Positions 44,371 through 54,139 of a stretch of 64,000 bases of DNA are shown one piece after another. Under the pieces are notes generated by a model that saw only the letters and a list, made by a program, of their open reading frames with translations, had not been told where the DNA came from and made no database searches. Source of the DNA: Bathynomus jamesi (Eukaryota; Arthropoda; Malacostraca; Isopoda; Cirolanidae); NCBI GenBank assembly GCA_023014485.1, contig JAJOZX010002575.1, positions 352,501 through 416,500 on the forward strand, read 5' to 3'. Each line of letters opens with the position of its first letter. The first letter of the stretch is position 1. Position numbers and translations under genes: made by a program.

Positions 44371-45926
44371 CAGGGTGGCCCAAAAAAATGGCACCAATTT
44401 TGAGAAGTGATATCTCAATAACCATTGCAGCTAGGGACTTAAAAAAACAACCAAATGAAAGATAATTATTTTCTCTTTAAATACTTATTCTATGGCTTGA
44501 TGGTTATAAGCCCATATAATGCCCAAAATTGGCTTCCAAATAATATATACAAAAAAAAGTTGCGCATTTATATTTATTCCTTTTAAGTTAAACCTAATTT
44601 TCAATAAATGGCTCAATCTGCCCTCCATTATGGTCAACCACAGCCTGTAATCTCGCCCTCCATTTTGAAATTGCCTTCGAGATCGTCACTTGTGAGAGAT
44701 TTTCCCATGCAGCCTGAATTCGTTCACGAAGATGGTTCACATCACGGATTTTCTGACCATGGTAGACTTCTCTCTCTAAGGCAGACCACACGAAGTAGTC
44801 AATGGGGTTTAGATCTGGGTTGCATGGTGGCCAATTATTTGGTTCGATAAAACCAGGACAATTATTATTGAGAAATGTTATTGTTTCCTTGGCTGTATGA
44901 GATGGGGCTCCATCTTGCATGAACACAAAATCAGTGCTCGTCTCCTTGATCTCTGACAACATTGGAGACAAAATGTCATTACAGTAGTAAATTGAGTTAA
45001 TTTTAACTCCTCGCTGAATAAAAATGATGGATGTTTTGTTCTCAGATGACGCTGCAAGGGAAACCATTATCGAATCTGAAAAGTGTGTTTTTTCACGCAA
45101 AAGTCGTTTTGGGTCAACATGAGTTTTTGTCGCCATTGCTGCACGAACCCGATCATTTTGGGTATTTCGTGGTGTTTCGACCGTAAATCGTTTCTCATCA
45201 GAAAACCAAATTTTTTTCACAGACTCATTTGACCTAAATCTTCGCAATAGATTTTTACATCGATGGATACGTCTTTCTTTCACAGGCTCCGATAAAGCAG
45301 TAACCTTCACCCTCTTAAATGTTTCCAACCCAAGATCTTTTCGAATTATTCGCTGTACTGATGAACGTGAAATCCCGGTTTCTTTCGCAACTTCACGTTC
45401 ACTTTTACTTGTTCCCGGTTGTTCCTCTTGACTTAAAACCATTTCATTTACTTTTTCAATGTTTTCTGGCGTTCTAATACTTTTTGGTCGACCACTTCCC
45501 GGACGCCGTTGACTGCTGCCGGTTTCTTTAAGTTTTTGTAAAAAATGTGCCACAGTTCTTTTTTTCCAATTTCTATTTGGAAATTCGTAAAGGATTCTGT
45601 TTAATGAATATCCTTTTTCTTCACGTAGTGCTTGTATAATGTTCTTATCAGATTCTCTCAATCCCATCTTGAGGGGTCTGGAATAGAAAAATTTCATTTA
45701 AAATTAAGATCAAGGAATAAATATAAATGCGCAACTTTTTTTTTTGTATATTTTGTTTGGAAGCCAATTTTGGGCATTATATGGGCTTATAACCATCAAG
45801 CCCTAGAATAAGTATTTAAAGAGAAAATAATTATCTTTCATTTGCTTGTTTTTTTAAGTCCCTAGCTGCTGTGGTTATTGAGATATCACTTCTCAAAATT
45901 GGTGCCATTTTTTTTGGGCCACCCGG
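44371..45926. mobile_element. maT-type (DD37D) transposon, apparently complete
   Basis: The terminal inverted repeats are ~190 bases, starting CAGGGTGGCCCAAAAAAA on the left with its inverse ending GGGCCACCCGG on the right. TA is found on both flanks (44369-44370 and 45927-45928). Length is 1556 bp. It encodes one uninterrupted transposase on the minus strand. The two repeats differ at only a few positions, which indicates recent insertion. Confidence 0.93.
44594..45697 (-). CDS. maT-family transposase (DD37D), intact
   Basis: A 367-aa frame without interruption. The N-terminal part has two helix-turn-helix-like segments (LNRILYEFPNRNW, then EREVAKETGISRSSVQRII) joined by GSGRPKSIRTPE, a GRPR-like AT-hook. 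The catalytic residues are visible: IWFSDEKRF (first Asp), FMQDGAPSHTAK (second) and CNPDLNPIDYFVWS (third). There are 37 residues between the second and third, the maT signature. The C-terminus is KWRARLQAVVDHNGG. Met at 45667 (MGLRESDKN) is an alternative start that removes ten residues of weak character. It acts on the inverted repeats that flank it. Whether it is active cannot be seen. Confidence 0.93.
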   Translation of the reverse strand: MKFFYSRPLKMGLRESDKNIIQALREEKGYSLNRILYEFPNRNWKKRTVAHFLQKLKETGSSQRRPGSGRPKSIRTPENIEKVNEMVLSQEEQPGTSKSEREVAKETGISRSSVQRIIRKDLGLETFKRVKVTALSEPVKERRIHRCKNLLRRFRSNESVKKIWFSDEKRFTVETPRNTQNDRVRAAMATKTHVDPKRLLREKTHFSDSIMVSLAASSENKTSIIFIQRGVKINSIYYCNDILSPMLSEIKETSTDFVFMQDGAPSHTAKETITFLNNNCPGFIEPNNWPPCNPDLNPIDYFVWSALEREVYHGQKIRDVNHLRERIQAAWENLSQVTISKAISKWRARLQAVVDHNGGQIEPFIEN

Positions 45927-46009
45927 TATATATATCCTCCTTGATGTGACAGGAAGTGGTTTGATGTTGAAAACACTGATGTGAAATTGATTGGTGTCAA
46001 CACCATTTT

Positions 46010-46600
46010 TTTCGGTGTGTGTATGTGTGTGTGTGTATGTGTGAAACCCAATAACCTTTTTGATACCCAATTTGATATTACGTGAAGGGAAATACTCTGT
46101 ATAAATATCGAGCGAACACAGCTTTATACAGAATTGAAGCCGTTTTTATTTTTTAAGTTGAAAAAGTGATACATGGACACAAAATTCGCAATCTTTTTTA
46201 CAAATTTCACTTATATAAAACTCAAAAATAAATTTCTCCATATTCTCTCTTGTTTTCAAACTGACAAGGATTGTGAATGTGTTTTGAACACTGAACCAAC
46301 ATTTATATTTCAGCCGAACATAGTAAGAGGGGGACGAAGCAACTTAGAAACACAGAAAATTTACCACTGATTTTTGTTAACGCATACAGCAACTTTAAGA
46401 CTGATGAGTAGAGCCCTGATGTTCAGGCAGGCAAACTGCAATAAATGCCTTTTTTCGCCTATTTTCACTCTTTACAGAAAAAGTGCCTTTTTCGTCATAA
46501 AGTGCCTAATTTGCCTTTTTTCCATTATTTTCTAGTATTATTCCATTAGAGTCCCAAAATAAGCCTATCAGTTTCTGCTATTGGTCGAGTTATATATATA
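46010..46600. other. No recognisable gene
   Basis: Includes a short GT-rich tract near 46015-46042. Coding motifs are not visible. (AT)n runs at about 46590-46612. Confidence 0.5.
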
Positions 46601-46930
46601 TATATATATATTTTGTTTTGTGTAGGAAGGATGGGGTTAAGGGCGAGTGCCCGCAAAAGTAACCCCTCCACAGAAGACAGACAGAGAGAGCCAAAAACAA
46701 GGATTCCAAGGCTCAATGATGCTATTTTTCTTTTTTTAATAGAAATTTTGAAAAGGTTGTATAGTGTGTAAGATGTATGTATGTGTAGTGATGAATAGGG
46801 GGAGAAATGTGTGTTTGATAGCATGCTGGACTGTTCGTAGTGTAGATGGGACACGGAAAAAGATCACCTGAGGACAGTGACAGGAGAAACGGGAGTTCCA
46901 GCACTCCCTCTCTCCTGGCTAATATCCACC
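46600..46930 (-). pseudogene. 3' tail of the Jockey-like LINE family
   Basis: GGCGAGTGCCCGCAAAAGTA and the adjoining GTGTAGGAAGGATGGGG next to an (AT)n tract match the 3' region of the LINE at 36541-36620. Only the tail is preserved, and the catalytic domains are absent. Confidence 0.5.
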
Positions 46931-46963
46931 CGGAGTACTTCCCTGGTCGATTGGTGTCTACAT

Positions 46964-46967
<4 letters not shown>

Positions 46968-47007
<40 letters not shown>
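46968..47007. repeat. (AT)n microsatellite
   Basis: About 40 bases of alternating TA. Confidence 0.9.
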
Positions 47008-47010
<3 letters not shown>

Positions 47011-47107
47011 GCAAATTCACAAGGAAAAAGAAAAAGTAAAAGAAAAATGATTCCACATCATTCATTCATTTCACGTGTTTAATTAACTGTGAAATTCATC
47101 TCATATA

Positions 47108-48009
47108 CAGGGCGTCCCAAAAAAATGTATACACACTTTAAATACTTATAAAGGCAGTGTTTATTAAAATACATTTCATTTTCAAAATGTAATAGAATCT
47201 ACAGACATTATTTAATTGTTTTGTCAACGCCTGTTTTCAAACTGACGTCCGTTCTGGTCCAGGCACTGCTGATAACGCGAAGCAATGGAATCGCAAACAT
47301 CACGAAACATTTCGTTTGGTATTTGTGTGCATTCTCGTTCAATGGCTGCTCTCAATTCAGCGACTGTTGCAGGTTTTATAGCGTAGACTTTGTCTTTTAA
47401 GTATCCCCATAAAAAAAGTCTAGTGGTGTGAGGTCTGGTGAACGCGGAGGGTATTCTACGAAACCCCTTCGTCCAGTCCACATCCACATCGTGCCAAGTA
47501 CCACTCGCAATACTCCACTCTTCGGTCCGGATCATCTTCATTAATAGCATGGACTAATCTTGGAATGTAACTTTTCCATTGACAGCGCTTCAAAATGCGT
47601 TGGACAGACGATTCTGAAATTCCTACCTCACGACTCGCTTGCCGCACAGATTTTCTTGGACTTTGGTGATACGTTTCCAGTACTCTTTCTTGCTTTGTGG
47701 GGCTTGTCGATGTCCGTGGTCTTCCGGAACGCTTCTTGTGGACATTCTGAACAGTTCCATCGGCTTCAACTTATCTCTAATTCGAGTGATGGTAAGTCGC
47801 GTTGGTGGATCTGTTTGAAACTCCCTCCTAAACTGTCTTTGCACTTCAACTGCGTTTTCACACTTCCAGTAGCATTTTAGAATGAATTTCCTTTGTTCAA
47901 AGCTTAGTCTGACTGCCATTATTAATTCTAATGGTTTAACTTGGAAAGAAAGAAACATCAATTGAGCTATCAGCTGTTAAAGTGTGTATACATTTTTGGG
48001 GACGCCCTG
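47108..48009. mobile_element. Internally deleted Tc1/mariner element
   Basis: The ends are CAGGGCGTCCC and its inverse, and the subterminal AAAAATGTATACACACTTTA also matches the right end. TA is found on both flanks (47106-47107 and 48010-48011). At 902 bp it is about half the usual length, and the transposase lacks its middle. It differs from the families at 15.7 and 44.4 kb. Confidence 0.88.
47224..47961 (-). pseudogene. Tc1/mariner transposase lacking its catalytic centre
   Basis: The minus-strand N-terminus starts at 47920 with MAVRLSFEQRKFILKCYWKC (helix-turn-helix, in frame 47961-47623). A second frame gives [16 protein letters not shown] and [19 protein letters not shown]. The C-terminal frame (47550-47224) gives TRLFLWGYLKDKVY and CLDQNGRQFE. 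The region between the two, which should hold the first and second catalytic aspartates, is deleted near 47470, and two frameshifts occur. Confidence 0.85.
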
Positions 48010-48011
48010 TA

Positions 48012-48031
48012 TATATATATATATATATATA

Positions 48032-48098
<67 letters not shown>
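48012..48098. repeat. (AT)n microsatellite
   Basis: About 85 bases of AT dinucleotides, broken once near 48032, abutting the transposon end. Confidence 0.9.
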
Positions 48099-48099
<1 letters not shown>

Positions 48100-48101
<2 letters not shown>

Positions 48102-48720
48102 CAGTATATAAAACAGAAACTGATCCTGCATAATAGTATTATTTTATATTAAAAATATTTTGTAATTTAAATCCTTGTCATTATTGTGTAACGAACATTT
48201 TCAATACCTTCTGTTTTGTTCACTATAATGGCGTTGTAATATACTGTATAATGTATATGTATTATCTCTACGTATATAATGGTATTATTCTATATTAAAC
48301 TTTATTTTTAGAAATGAAATCATTGTTCTTATATGTAACTAATACTCGTATTTGCATTACCTATTATTTTGTTCACTGAGGGCGTTGTAATATCTATTAT
48401 GCATATGTAAAGGTATTATTCTAGATTAAAGGATTTTGAAAAAAATTTATAAATGCCTTTTTAGGGAGTTTTTACTGTCTATTTTGAATGTTTATTCTGC
48501 CTATTTGCCTGCCTTTTTTAAGGGTTTTTAGTGCCTAAACATCCGAGCTCTACTGATGAAGTTACTGAACAGTTCGTCTGCGTTGTGGGTTTTTATCTCA
48601 CTCTTGTGTAAAAGTTAATAACTTAATTTACAATCGATGTCGTTTAAATACACGATTCACAAGTAGTTCATCAAAGAAACAGTGCTGAATCTAAATCTAA
48701 ATATAAATGGTTGAATTATT
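48100..48720. other. Short degenerate repeats, no gene
   Basis: The phrases TGTTCACT..GGCGTTGTAATAT and TATTATTCTATATTAAA each occur two or three times between 48115 and 48430, so a ~120-150-base unit is tandemly repeated and decayed. No coding motif. Confidence 0.55.
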
Positions 48721-48752
48721 ATTTTCAGACTATAACCTTGGTTAACCTTGGT

Positions 48753-48990
48753 TTTGCTTCCGCCCAAATTGTTCATTCTGACGAAGGTCAAGCTTGCCAT
48801 TCCATCTTATACCTACAATTTAACGTGGAATCCGAACCACGCCCCACGACGGGAGGTCAAAAATTACAAAGTCCTCGCCCGGACTCGATCTCACGACCAC
48901 CCGATCAGCAGTTGCCGAGCGTCTTAACAACTAGGATATCCAGGATACCCATTTATCTACCAACTAGTTTTTATTGTGTGGAATGATGAA
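48753..48990 (-). mobile_element. Two-module tRNA-derived SINE, copy 3 (inverted)
   Basis: The plus strand shows CATTCTGACGAAGGTCAAGC, the inverse of the tail in copies 1 and 2, then GTGGAATCC..CCACGCC and GTCTTAACAACTAGG (the second module inverted). It ends in the TTATTGTGTGGAATGATGAA segment. The first module is truncated. Confidence 0.7.
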
Positions 48991-48994
48991 CAGC

Positions 48995-49209
48995 TTGATT
49001 CATCTTACAACAAGAATGACCCCGCACACACTGCTTGGATTGTAAAAACATATCTGAAGGGGAAGGAGGACGCTGGAGAACTTAAAATTATGGAATGGCC
49101 ATCACAAAGCCACGACATGAATCCAATTGAGGCTATATGGAACTGTGTATACGATGAGGATAAACTCAAACTAATTAATACTGAACAACAACAGCGGGCC
49201 CGTCAATGA
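48995..49209 (+). pseudogene. Tc1 transposase C-terminal fragment
   Basis: Encodes [16 protein letters not shown] (second Asp region) and [16 protein letters not shown] (third catalytic residue region, DD34E-type spacing), then stops at 49207. Upstream sequence belongs to the SINE, so the 5' part is lost. Confidence 0.8.
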
Positions 49210-49690
49210 CGCTTTCCTTTTTCCTTATATATATGAAAATTATTTCACGAAAGTAACACGTGAAAAATATTTAGGATGAATAAAACCACGAAGGAAAGGA
49301 AACACAGAATGGTGCTCAAGCGCTTTCGTCTAATGACATCCTCAGGAACAGTGAAGTACATAAAGAGTTACAGCCTATATATAGGTTACAGAAAAAAAAA
49401 AATATATATATATACAATAAACGGAGAAACAAAATTAAAGGATTGTGGGCGGGGCACACAAATTTATAAGGAAAAACTATCGATTTTTAGCACAAGATTA
49501 AATGAATTGTTTCCAACCAATGTTATAGATAAAAATAAAAATATATACAAATTTATACTGGAAATCTGCCCGGGTTATAGCACTCTGCCCTTTTTGTATA
49601 TAAAAATTGAAAAATAAAAGTTATTAGGGTGGCATACAAGTTACCAAAGATTTAGCGTTCTACCTTCTTATCTAAATCTGTTCTGAAGGA
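49210..49690 (-). other. Probable 3' region of the Penelope-like element
   Basis: Downstream, on the minus strand, of the GIY-YIG frame. Contains the hammerhead-like core at 49324-49345. No protein frame of note; the plus-strand frame at 49276-49617 shows no motif. Confidence 0.45.
49324..49345 (-). ncRNA. Hammerhead-like ribozyme core
   Basis: The minus strand reads CTGAGGA (matches CUGANGA), then a short GTC/ATTA/GAC hairpin, then GAAA. These are the conserved core pieces of a hammerhead ribozyme in the right order. Penelope-like elements are known to carry hammerhead motifs. Stem III and the cleavage triplet are not convincing, so this may be degenerate. Confidence 0.4.
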
Positions 49691-49692
49691 AT

Positions 49693-50268
49693 TCAAAAAA
49701 CAGGATCGAGTTGAAAAAGACCTTTGCTTATGTTGAAGTTATTTGTAAGTTGGATAATGGCAGACTCAAGAATATTTCTATTAACAATGTTGCTAGAGTG
49801 AAATAAAACTGAAGCATTATTCCAATCAATAAAGTGGGATAACTCTGACAAATGGGCAAAAAGGGCACTGGACAATTGTCCTGTTCTAACGGAATATTGA
49901 TGCTGTTTTATACGTGTGTGCAAATCCTTTCCCGTCTGACCTATGTAAAAGGAATCACATTGTTTACAACCAATTTTATAGATAATGCCTGAATTATTGG
50001 TAGGGCTATTTTTTACTATGATATTTTTCACAATATTGTTTTATGAAAATACTACATTACTATCCAAAAGTTTAAGTACATTAGCAATGCCTAAAAAGCC
50101 CGGGAAAAATGGAAGTACTAAAATATTTTTTGACAAAGTACGAGTGTTATTATTGACACGATAAAAAGTTCGTTTTGCCTTGTTGAGACAAGATTCCATA
50201 AACGCAGATGGATAACACAGATCACTTCCAATATCGTTGATTTTTTCTAATTCGGCATCGATGTGCAA
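49693..50268 (-). pseudogene. Penelope-like retroelement: C-terminal part with GIY-YIG endonuclease
   Basis: Two frames in one phase, separated by a single TAA at 50042. The upstream part (50268-50041) has PSAFMESCLNKAKRTFY and LPFFPGFLG, typical of the linker before the nuclease. The downstream part (50031-49693) has GIIYKIGCKQCDSFYIGQTG, the GIY-YIG core, followed by LHTRIKQHQYSVR, HLSELSH and ESAIIQL (the catalytic Glu region). The reverse transcriptase that should precede it on the minus strand (beyond 50268) is absent. 5'-truncated. Confidence 0.9.
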
Positions 50269-50440
50269 TGCAATTGCAAATGTTGCAAGAGGTTATGCAA
50301 CAATGGGGAATGTTGCAAGATGTTATGCAGCAAGGGGGAGGGGTTATCCCCCACGTTGCAATAAACTCCCCCAGCATGCTGGAGGACACTCTTTGGGGGA
50401 GAAGATGGGACGGCCTCACCCCCCGAAAGGGGTAAACCTA
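50260..50440. repeat. Short tandem repeats around ATGTTGCAAG
   Basis: ATGTTGCAAGAGGTTATGCA and ATGTTGCAAGATGTTATGCA repeat with a period of ~37 bases. An inverted GGGGGAGGGGTTATCCCCC block follows. One plus-strand frame reads as short heptad-like MLQEVMQQ repeats, but no known protein is recognised. Confidence 0.5.
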
Positions 50441-50539
50441 ACCTAAGAGAGAGAGAAAGGAGGAGAGAAGAGTGTTCGCCTGGCTCCTGCCAAGCGCATT
50501 TTGAGAGTTCATCCGAGCGCCCGCTGTCTTATAAGGTCC

Positions 50540-50850
50540 TAATCAGTCAGTGAGCTGAATCCACCAGTTGGCTTAACCTGCCAGTTGACTTAGAAGGCGT
50601 AAATGGCTTGTTCAGGTGCACATTATTAGGGTTGAGTTGTTAGATTGCGCTACTTAATTAATTAAAGCAAATATTCTCAACAGTTGGCATAATTCGCCAG
50701 TTGGCTTAACCAGCCAGTTGACGTAGAAGACCTAGTAGGCAGGCGTATATATTAATTAGCTTTTCAACTGCCAGATTGCGATATTCAGATATTTTTGACA
50801 GTTGGCTCAGAAATTCGTCAGCCGTTTTAGAAGGCAGCCATTTGGTATAA
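50540..50850. repeat. Degenerate CAGTTGGCTTAA repeats
   Basis: At least seven imperfect copies of CAGTTGACTTA or CAGTTGGCTTAA, sometimes followed by GAAGGC, lie within 300 bases. No protein frame. Confidence 0.5.
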
Positions 50851-51101
50851 TTAAATGATAATATCGTTTACAACCAAAAGGATTAAATAAAACACCATTA
50901 CATCATTCTGTTTATTTAGACGAATTATTGGAATCAATTTCACGAAATATATAGAAAATAAATATAAAATCAAACGATGGAATATATGCAATAAAAATTA
51001 TTAATAATATAAGAAATACGAACGAGGAATATATATATATAATCTAATAATATACAAAAGATGGAGTATAACCATCAATATAACAGTACAGGATATATAT
51101 A

Positions 51102-51130
<29 letters not shown>
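50851..51130. other. AT-rich stretch, no gene
   Basis: Short decayed repeats with GATGGAGTATAA and CATCAATATA recur at about 51060 and 51703, flanking the MITE. Otherwise AT microsatellite. Confidence 0.5.
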
Positions 51131-51135
<5 letters not shown>

Positions 51136-51544
51136 TAGTGGTGGACCGGATATCCGCATCATTTTTAGCATCCGCACTTCTGACTGCGGATATTACCTCT
51201 TATAAATTATGCAATTTACAATTAAATTAGCTTATAAAGAATCTTATAAGGCCAGAAATGCACATTTCATGTAAAGTATTAATTATTATTGAACAAAAAA
51301 TATATAAACCTCAAAATATACATACCTTGTAACACAGAAAATTGAATGAAACTGTTTCATTGAATTTTCTGTGGCTGAAACTCTGGAGAAAATTATTATT
51401 TTTATCAGAATGAAAATATTAATATTAATTTTAATTCTTATGCATTGCTTGCCATAATAGTAATATCCGCATCTGCATCCGCGGATATTGGAATTACAAA
51501 TCCGCATCTGTAGATGTTCAAAAACTGACATCCGGTCCACCAGT

Positions 51545-51545
<1 letters not shown>
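51136..51545. mobile_element. Small inverted-repeat element (MITE) with GCGGAT subterminal repeats
   Basis: The ends are inverse copies: AGTGGTGGACCGGATATCCG on the left and ATCCGGTCCACCAGT on the right. Inside each end TCCGCAT or GCGGATAT repeats several times (51155-51193, 51468-51510), as hAT transposase-binding repeats often do. About 410 bp with no transposase. It sits in (AT)n, so the target duplication cannot be defined. Confidence 0.65.
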
Positions 51546-51582
<37 letters not shown>

Positions 51583-51762
51583 TATATATATAATATATAT
51601 ATATAGTTATATACATATATAGTTATATATATAGTTATATTAAATAATTAGATATATTGAAATAATAATATTAAATATATTGAAAACAATAATATACAAA
51701 ACGATGGAGTATAATCATCAACATATTAGTACAGGAAAATATATATATATATATATGTATAA
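51546..51762. repeat. (AT)n and ATATAGTT repeats
   Basis: AT dinucleotides and several TATATAGTTATAT units. No gene. Confidence 0.7.
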
Positions 51763-52021
51763 ATGCGCCTCGGTGGTATAGTGGTTAGCGGGTTCGAGAC
51801 CCGACGGCAGCCGGCGCGCAGCAAAACCCAGCTGTTCATCCTTCCACACAATAAAGAAAGTGGTTGGTAGAAAAATGGGTACCCTAGGTCGCCTAGTGGT
51901 TAAGACGCTGGGCTGCTGATGGGGCGTGGTGAGGATTCCACGTTAAACTTAGGTCTAAGGTGGAGTGAAAAGCTTGACCTTCGTCAGAATGAACAATTCG
52001 GGTGGAAGCTAACCAAAGGTT
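51763..52021 (+). mobile_element. Two-module tRNA-derived SINE, copy 4
   Basis: GCGCCTCGGTGGTATAGTGG starts the first module, and a ~25-base deletion follows, compared with copy 1. The second module GGTCGCCTAGTGGTTAAGAC and the tail GCTTGACCTTCGTCAGAATG are intact. (AT)n lies on both sides. Confidence 0.75.
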
Positions 52022-52028
52022 TTATGCG

Positions 52029-52060
<32 letters not shown>

Positions 52061-52115
52061 ATTATATTAAATAATTAAATATATTAAAACCAAATACAGT
52101 ATACTTCAAAATACT

Positions 52116-52415
52116 TTATGTTCTACTGTGTAAAACACTAAACTCACACGTAATCGAGTCTATAGTCACATCATTATTGCTTTGCACTATGCGGTAAATA
52201 CGCCTTAACATTATTTCACCGATCAAGTTATAGGAATACCTATACTCAATATAAATGGCCTTCATATCGTTCAATACTATTTTTGTGCCCACACTACATT
52301 CGGGTGGTAAGGTATCTTTAAACACGGCTAGAATACATTCAAAAGCACGCACAAAGAGGTCATCGTTAGCCATCATATCATTATTAAATACAAGTTTATA
52401 AACACTCCTTTCCAA
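52116..52415 (-). CDS. Unrecognised 99-aa open frame
   Basis: I do not recognise this protein. It starts MERSVYKLVFNN and is of mixed character, without a signal peptide, membrane segment or Cys/His motif. It lies 31 bases downstream of the larger minus-strand frame 52447-53184 and may be its continuation after a frameshift. The location next to a Polinton-like block suggests a viral or transposon origin, which is inference. Confidence 0.4.
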   Translation of the reverse strand: MERSVYKLVFNNDMMANDDLFVRAFECILAVFKDTLPPECSVGTKIVLNDMKAIYIEYRYSYNLIGEIMLRRIYRIVQSNNDVTIDSITCEFSVLHSRT

Positions 52416-52446
52416 TCGAGGGTTTTTTCTTACCGATCCGAGCTTT

Positions 52447-53392
52447 TCAATCGTGAACTCTTCTTCTCACTGCATAGCGGCAATTCAAATAATCTTCCAA
52501 ATCGTAACGACAGCTGCTCATTATATAGAGGTACAATACTTCAGGGTGAACAGTGTAGGCGAGCTCTGCCCTGTACCGCTCAAGCCCTTTGTACCAAAGT
52601 TCGGGATATTTCGAAGAGTCTAAACCTTTTAAATAAGCATTCAGCTCTAGACCATTCTCGCCTTGTTCATTCCTACATTCGATAAAACCGTCGAGCAGAG
52701 CGGTGTATGCGTATTCAAGAACCGTGTCAAGATAAATCATATCCGTAACACGAGAGTCTAATATAGGCTTCAGCTTGCGGAATGCAACGATTTCAAACAT
52801 TCTGTCGAGGATGAATCGGTTTCGCGTGGGGACAAGAACGTTATTATCAGATGCATTCTTCCACATCAGTCGTATATCAATGCATGGCATATAGGGGGCA
52901 TCATTAATCTGCTCTCTTCTTGTACCTACACCTGCAGGTATTTTATAACGATCCTCACCCCACTTCTCAACTATAACGAAGACTCTATTCATCTCCTCAA
53001 CACTTAAATAAATAGAATTACGTTTATTTTCTTGCCTGCAAATCGTTTCAAGTACATTAATGGTACCAGTTTCACGCCTGAACACGCGCAATGACTTCTT
53101 CACTGACACATCGTACGAGGAATTGCGAATGCTTCTCAAAGGAAGTTCCATCGTATTCGAGGGGTGCACGTCCAGTCGGTTCAAGCTCTGAGATGACTAT
53201 GAGCCACGGGTGGGCGGATCGGTTCGACGGGAGGAGCGAGTCACACCATAAGCTGATGAAACGTGTACGGCGCTGTTCCGACATGAGTACTTGAATCCCA
53301 TTATACTGAGCAATCACGAATTTTTCCGATACATGAAACAATACCGGTTTTAATGTTTTTCTCTCCCCAGAATGCGCACCAGACATTTTCAT
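52447..53392 (-). CDS. Unrecognised gene, two overlapping minus-strand frames
   Basis: The upstream frame (53392-53072, 106 aa, MKMSGAHSGERKTLKP...) and the downstream frame (53184-52447, 245 aa, from MNRLDVHPSNTMELP) overlap in different phases. They look like one gene split by a frameshift between 53180 and 53075. The downstream part is soluble and acidic/basic mixed, without a motif I can name. No intron is obvious. Codon use is not AT-biased like the surroundings, which supports real coding origin, as in the Polinton-like block. Confidence 0.45.
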
Positions 53393-53525
53393 TCATTTTC
53401 ATGAACTAAACACATCTTATTCACAATCCGGTGCACTATTTGAGAGGAACATGTTACCGTATTTTTTCTTTGTGTTTAGCAGTCGATACTATTCTCTAAA
53501 TTCTATCAAAAACTCACACAGGCCT

Positions 53526-53879
53526 TTAGCCACAATATCTGCGAACCTCGTCGTGATATATATGAATGTAGTAGTAAAAGTACTTTAGCGAGTCCATGAT
53601 GACAAGATTTACGTTCTCCGCCGCAGGTGACGCGTACTCGGTGTGATGCAGCATTACATAATACCCCCTATCACACCACTCATCAACAAGACACATTATC
53701 CATACCCGCTGCTTCTCTTCTGCATGCGTTGTTTCTTTCACCTCACGGTATATGTACGCTTTTATACAGTTTAGCCCTACAACGTAGTCCATCACATTGT
53801 TTGTGCTGCGAAATCCGGCAGTACTATCGCGAGAATATTCATTGAGTATTTGAATATCTTGTTCCCTCGCTCTATTCAA
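53526..53879 (-). CDS. Unrecognised 117-aa open frame
   Basis: Starts MNRAREQDIQILNEYSRD. It contains two Cys/Trp-rich stretches (RVWIMCLVDEWCDRGYYVM) and a Tyr-rich end (YFYYYIHIYHDE). Same strand as the preceding frames, ~135 bases upstream of the 53392 start. No family recognised. May belong to the same decayed mobile genome. Confidence 0.4.
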   Translation of the reverse strand: MNRAREQDIQILNEYSRDSTAGFRSTNNVMDYVVGLNCIKAYIYREVKETTHAEEKQRVWIMCLVDEWCDRGYYVMLHHTEYASPAAENVNLVIMDSLKYFYYYIHIYHDEVRRYCG

Positions 53880-54060
53880 GGGAACAAGCAGGGAAGAGAT
53901 ATGCCCAGGTAGTAGTAGGAGTCACGTGACTGATCATACGGGAGGCGGAGCTTAGAACTTTCTCCTGTACATACGCACACACAGGCGCGCACACAAACAC
54001 ACACACAAATGAGAAAGTGAAACGCTAATTGAGCACGATTTATTTAATAAACGAATTATA
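53880..54060. other. Flank with AC-rich tract
   Basis: Contains CACACACAGGCGCGCACACA-like sequence. No gene. The inverted-dimer similarity begins at about 54061. Confidence 0.4.
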
Positions 54061-54139
54061 ATTATTCAAGGTATATATTTACAAATATACGTAGTAAATA
54101 AATATATCGTGAACAATACACATATATATATAAATACAA

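Noticed and set aside
48100..48720. CRISPR-like or regularly spaced array
   Set aside because: The repeats are degenerate, with no constant spacer length, and the genome is eukaryotic.
50237..50446. Protein-coding gene at the ATGTTGCAAG repeats
   Set aside because: Two overlapping frames on both strands come from the same short tandem repeat; no conserved domain is visible.
52447..53392. PC4/p15-like transcription coactivator
   Set aside because: The short beta-strand-like pattern was suggestive, but key residues could not be matched by eye; left as unrecognised.
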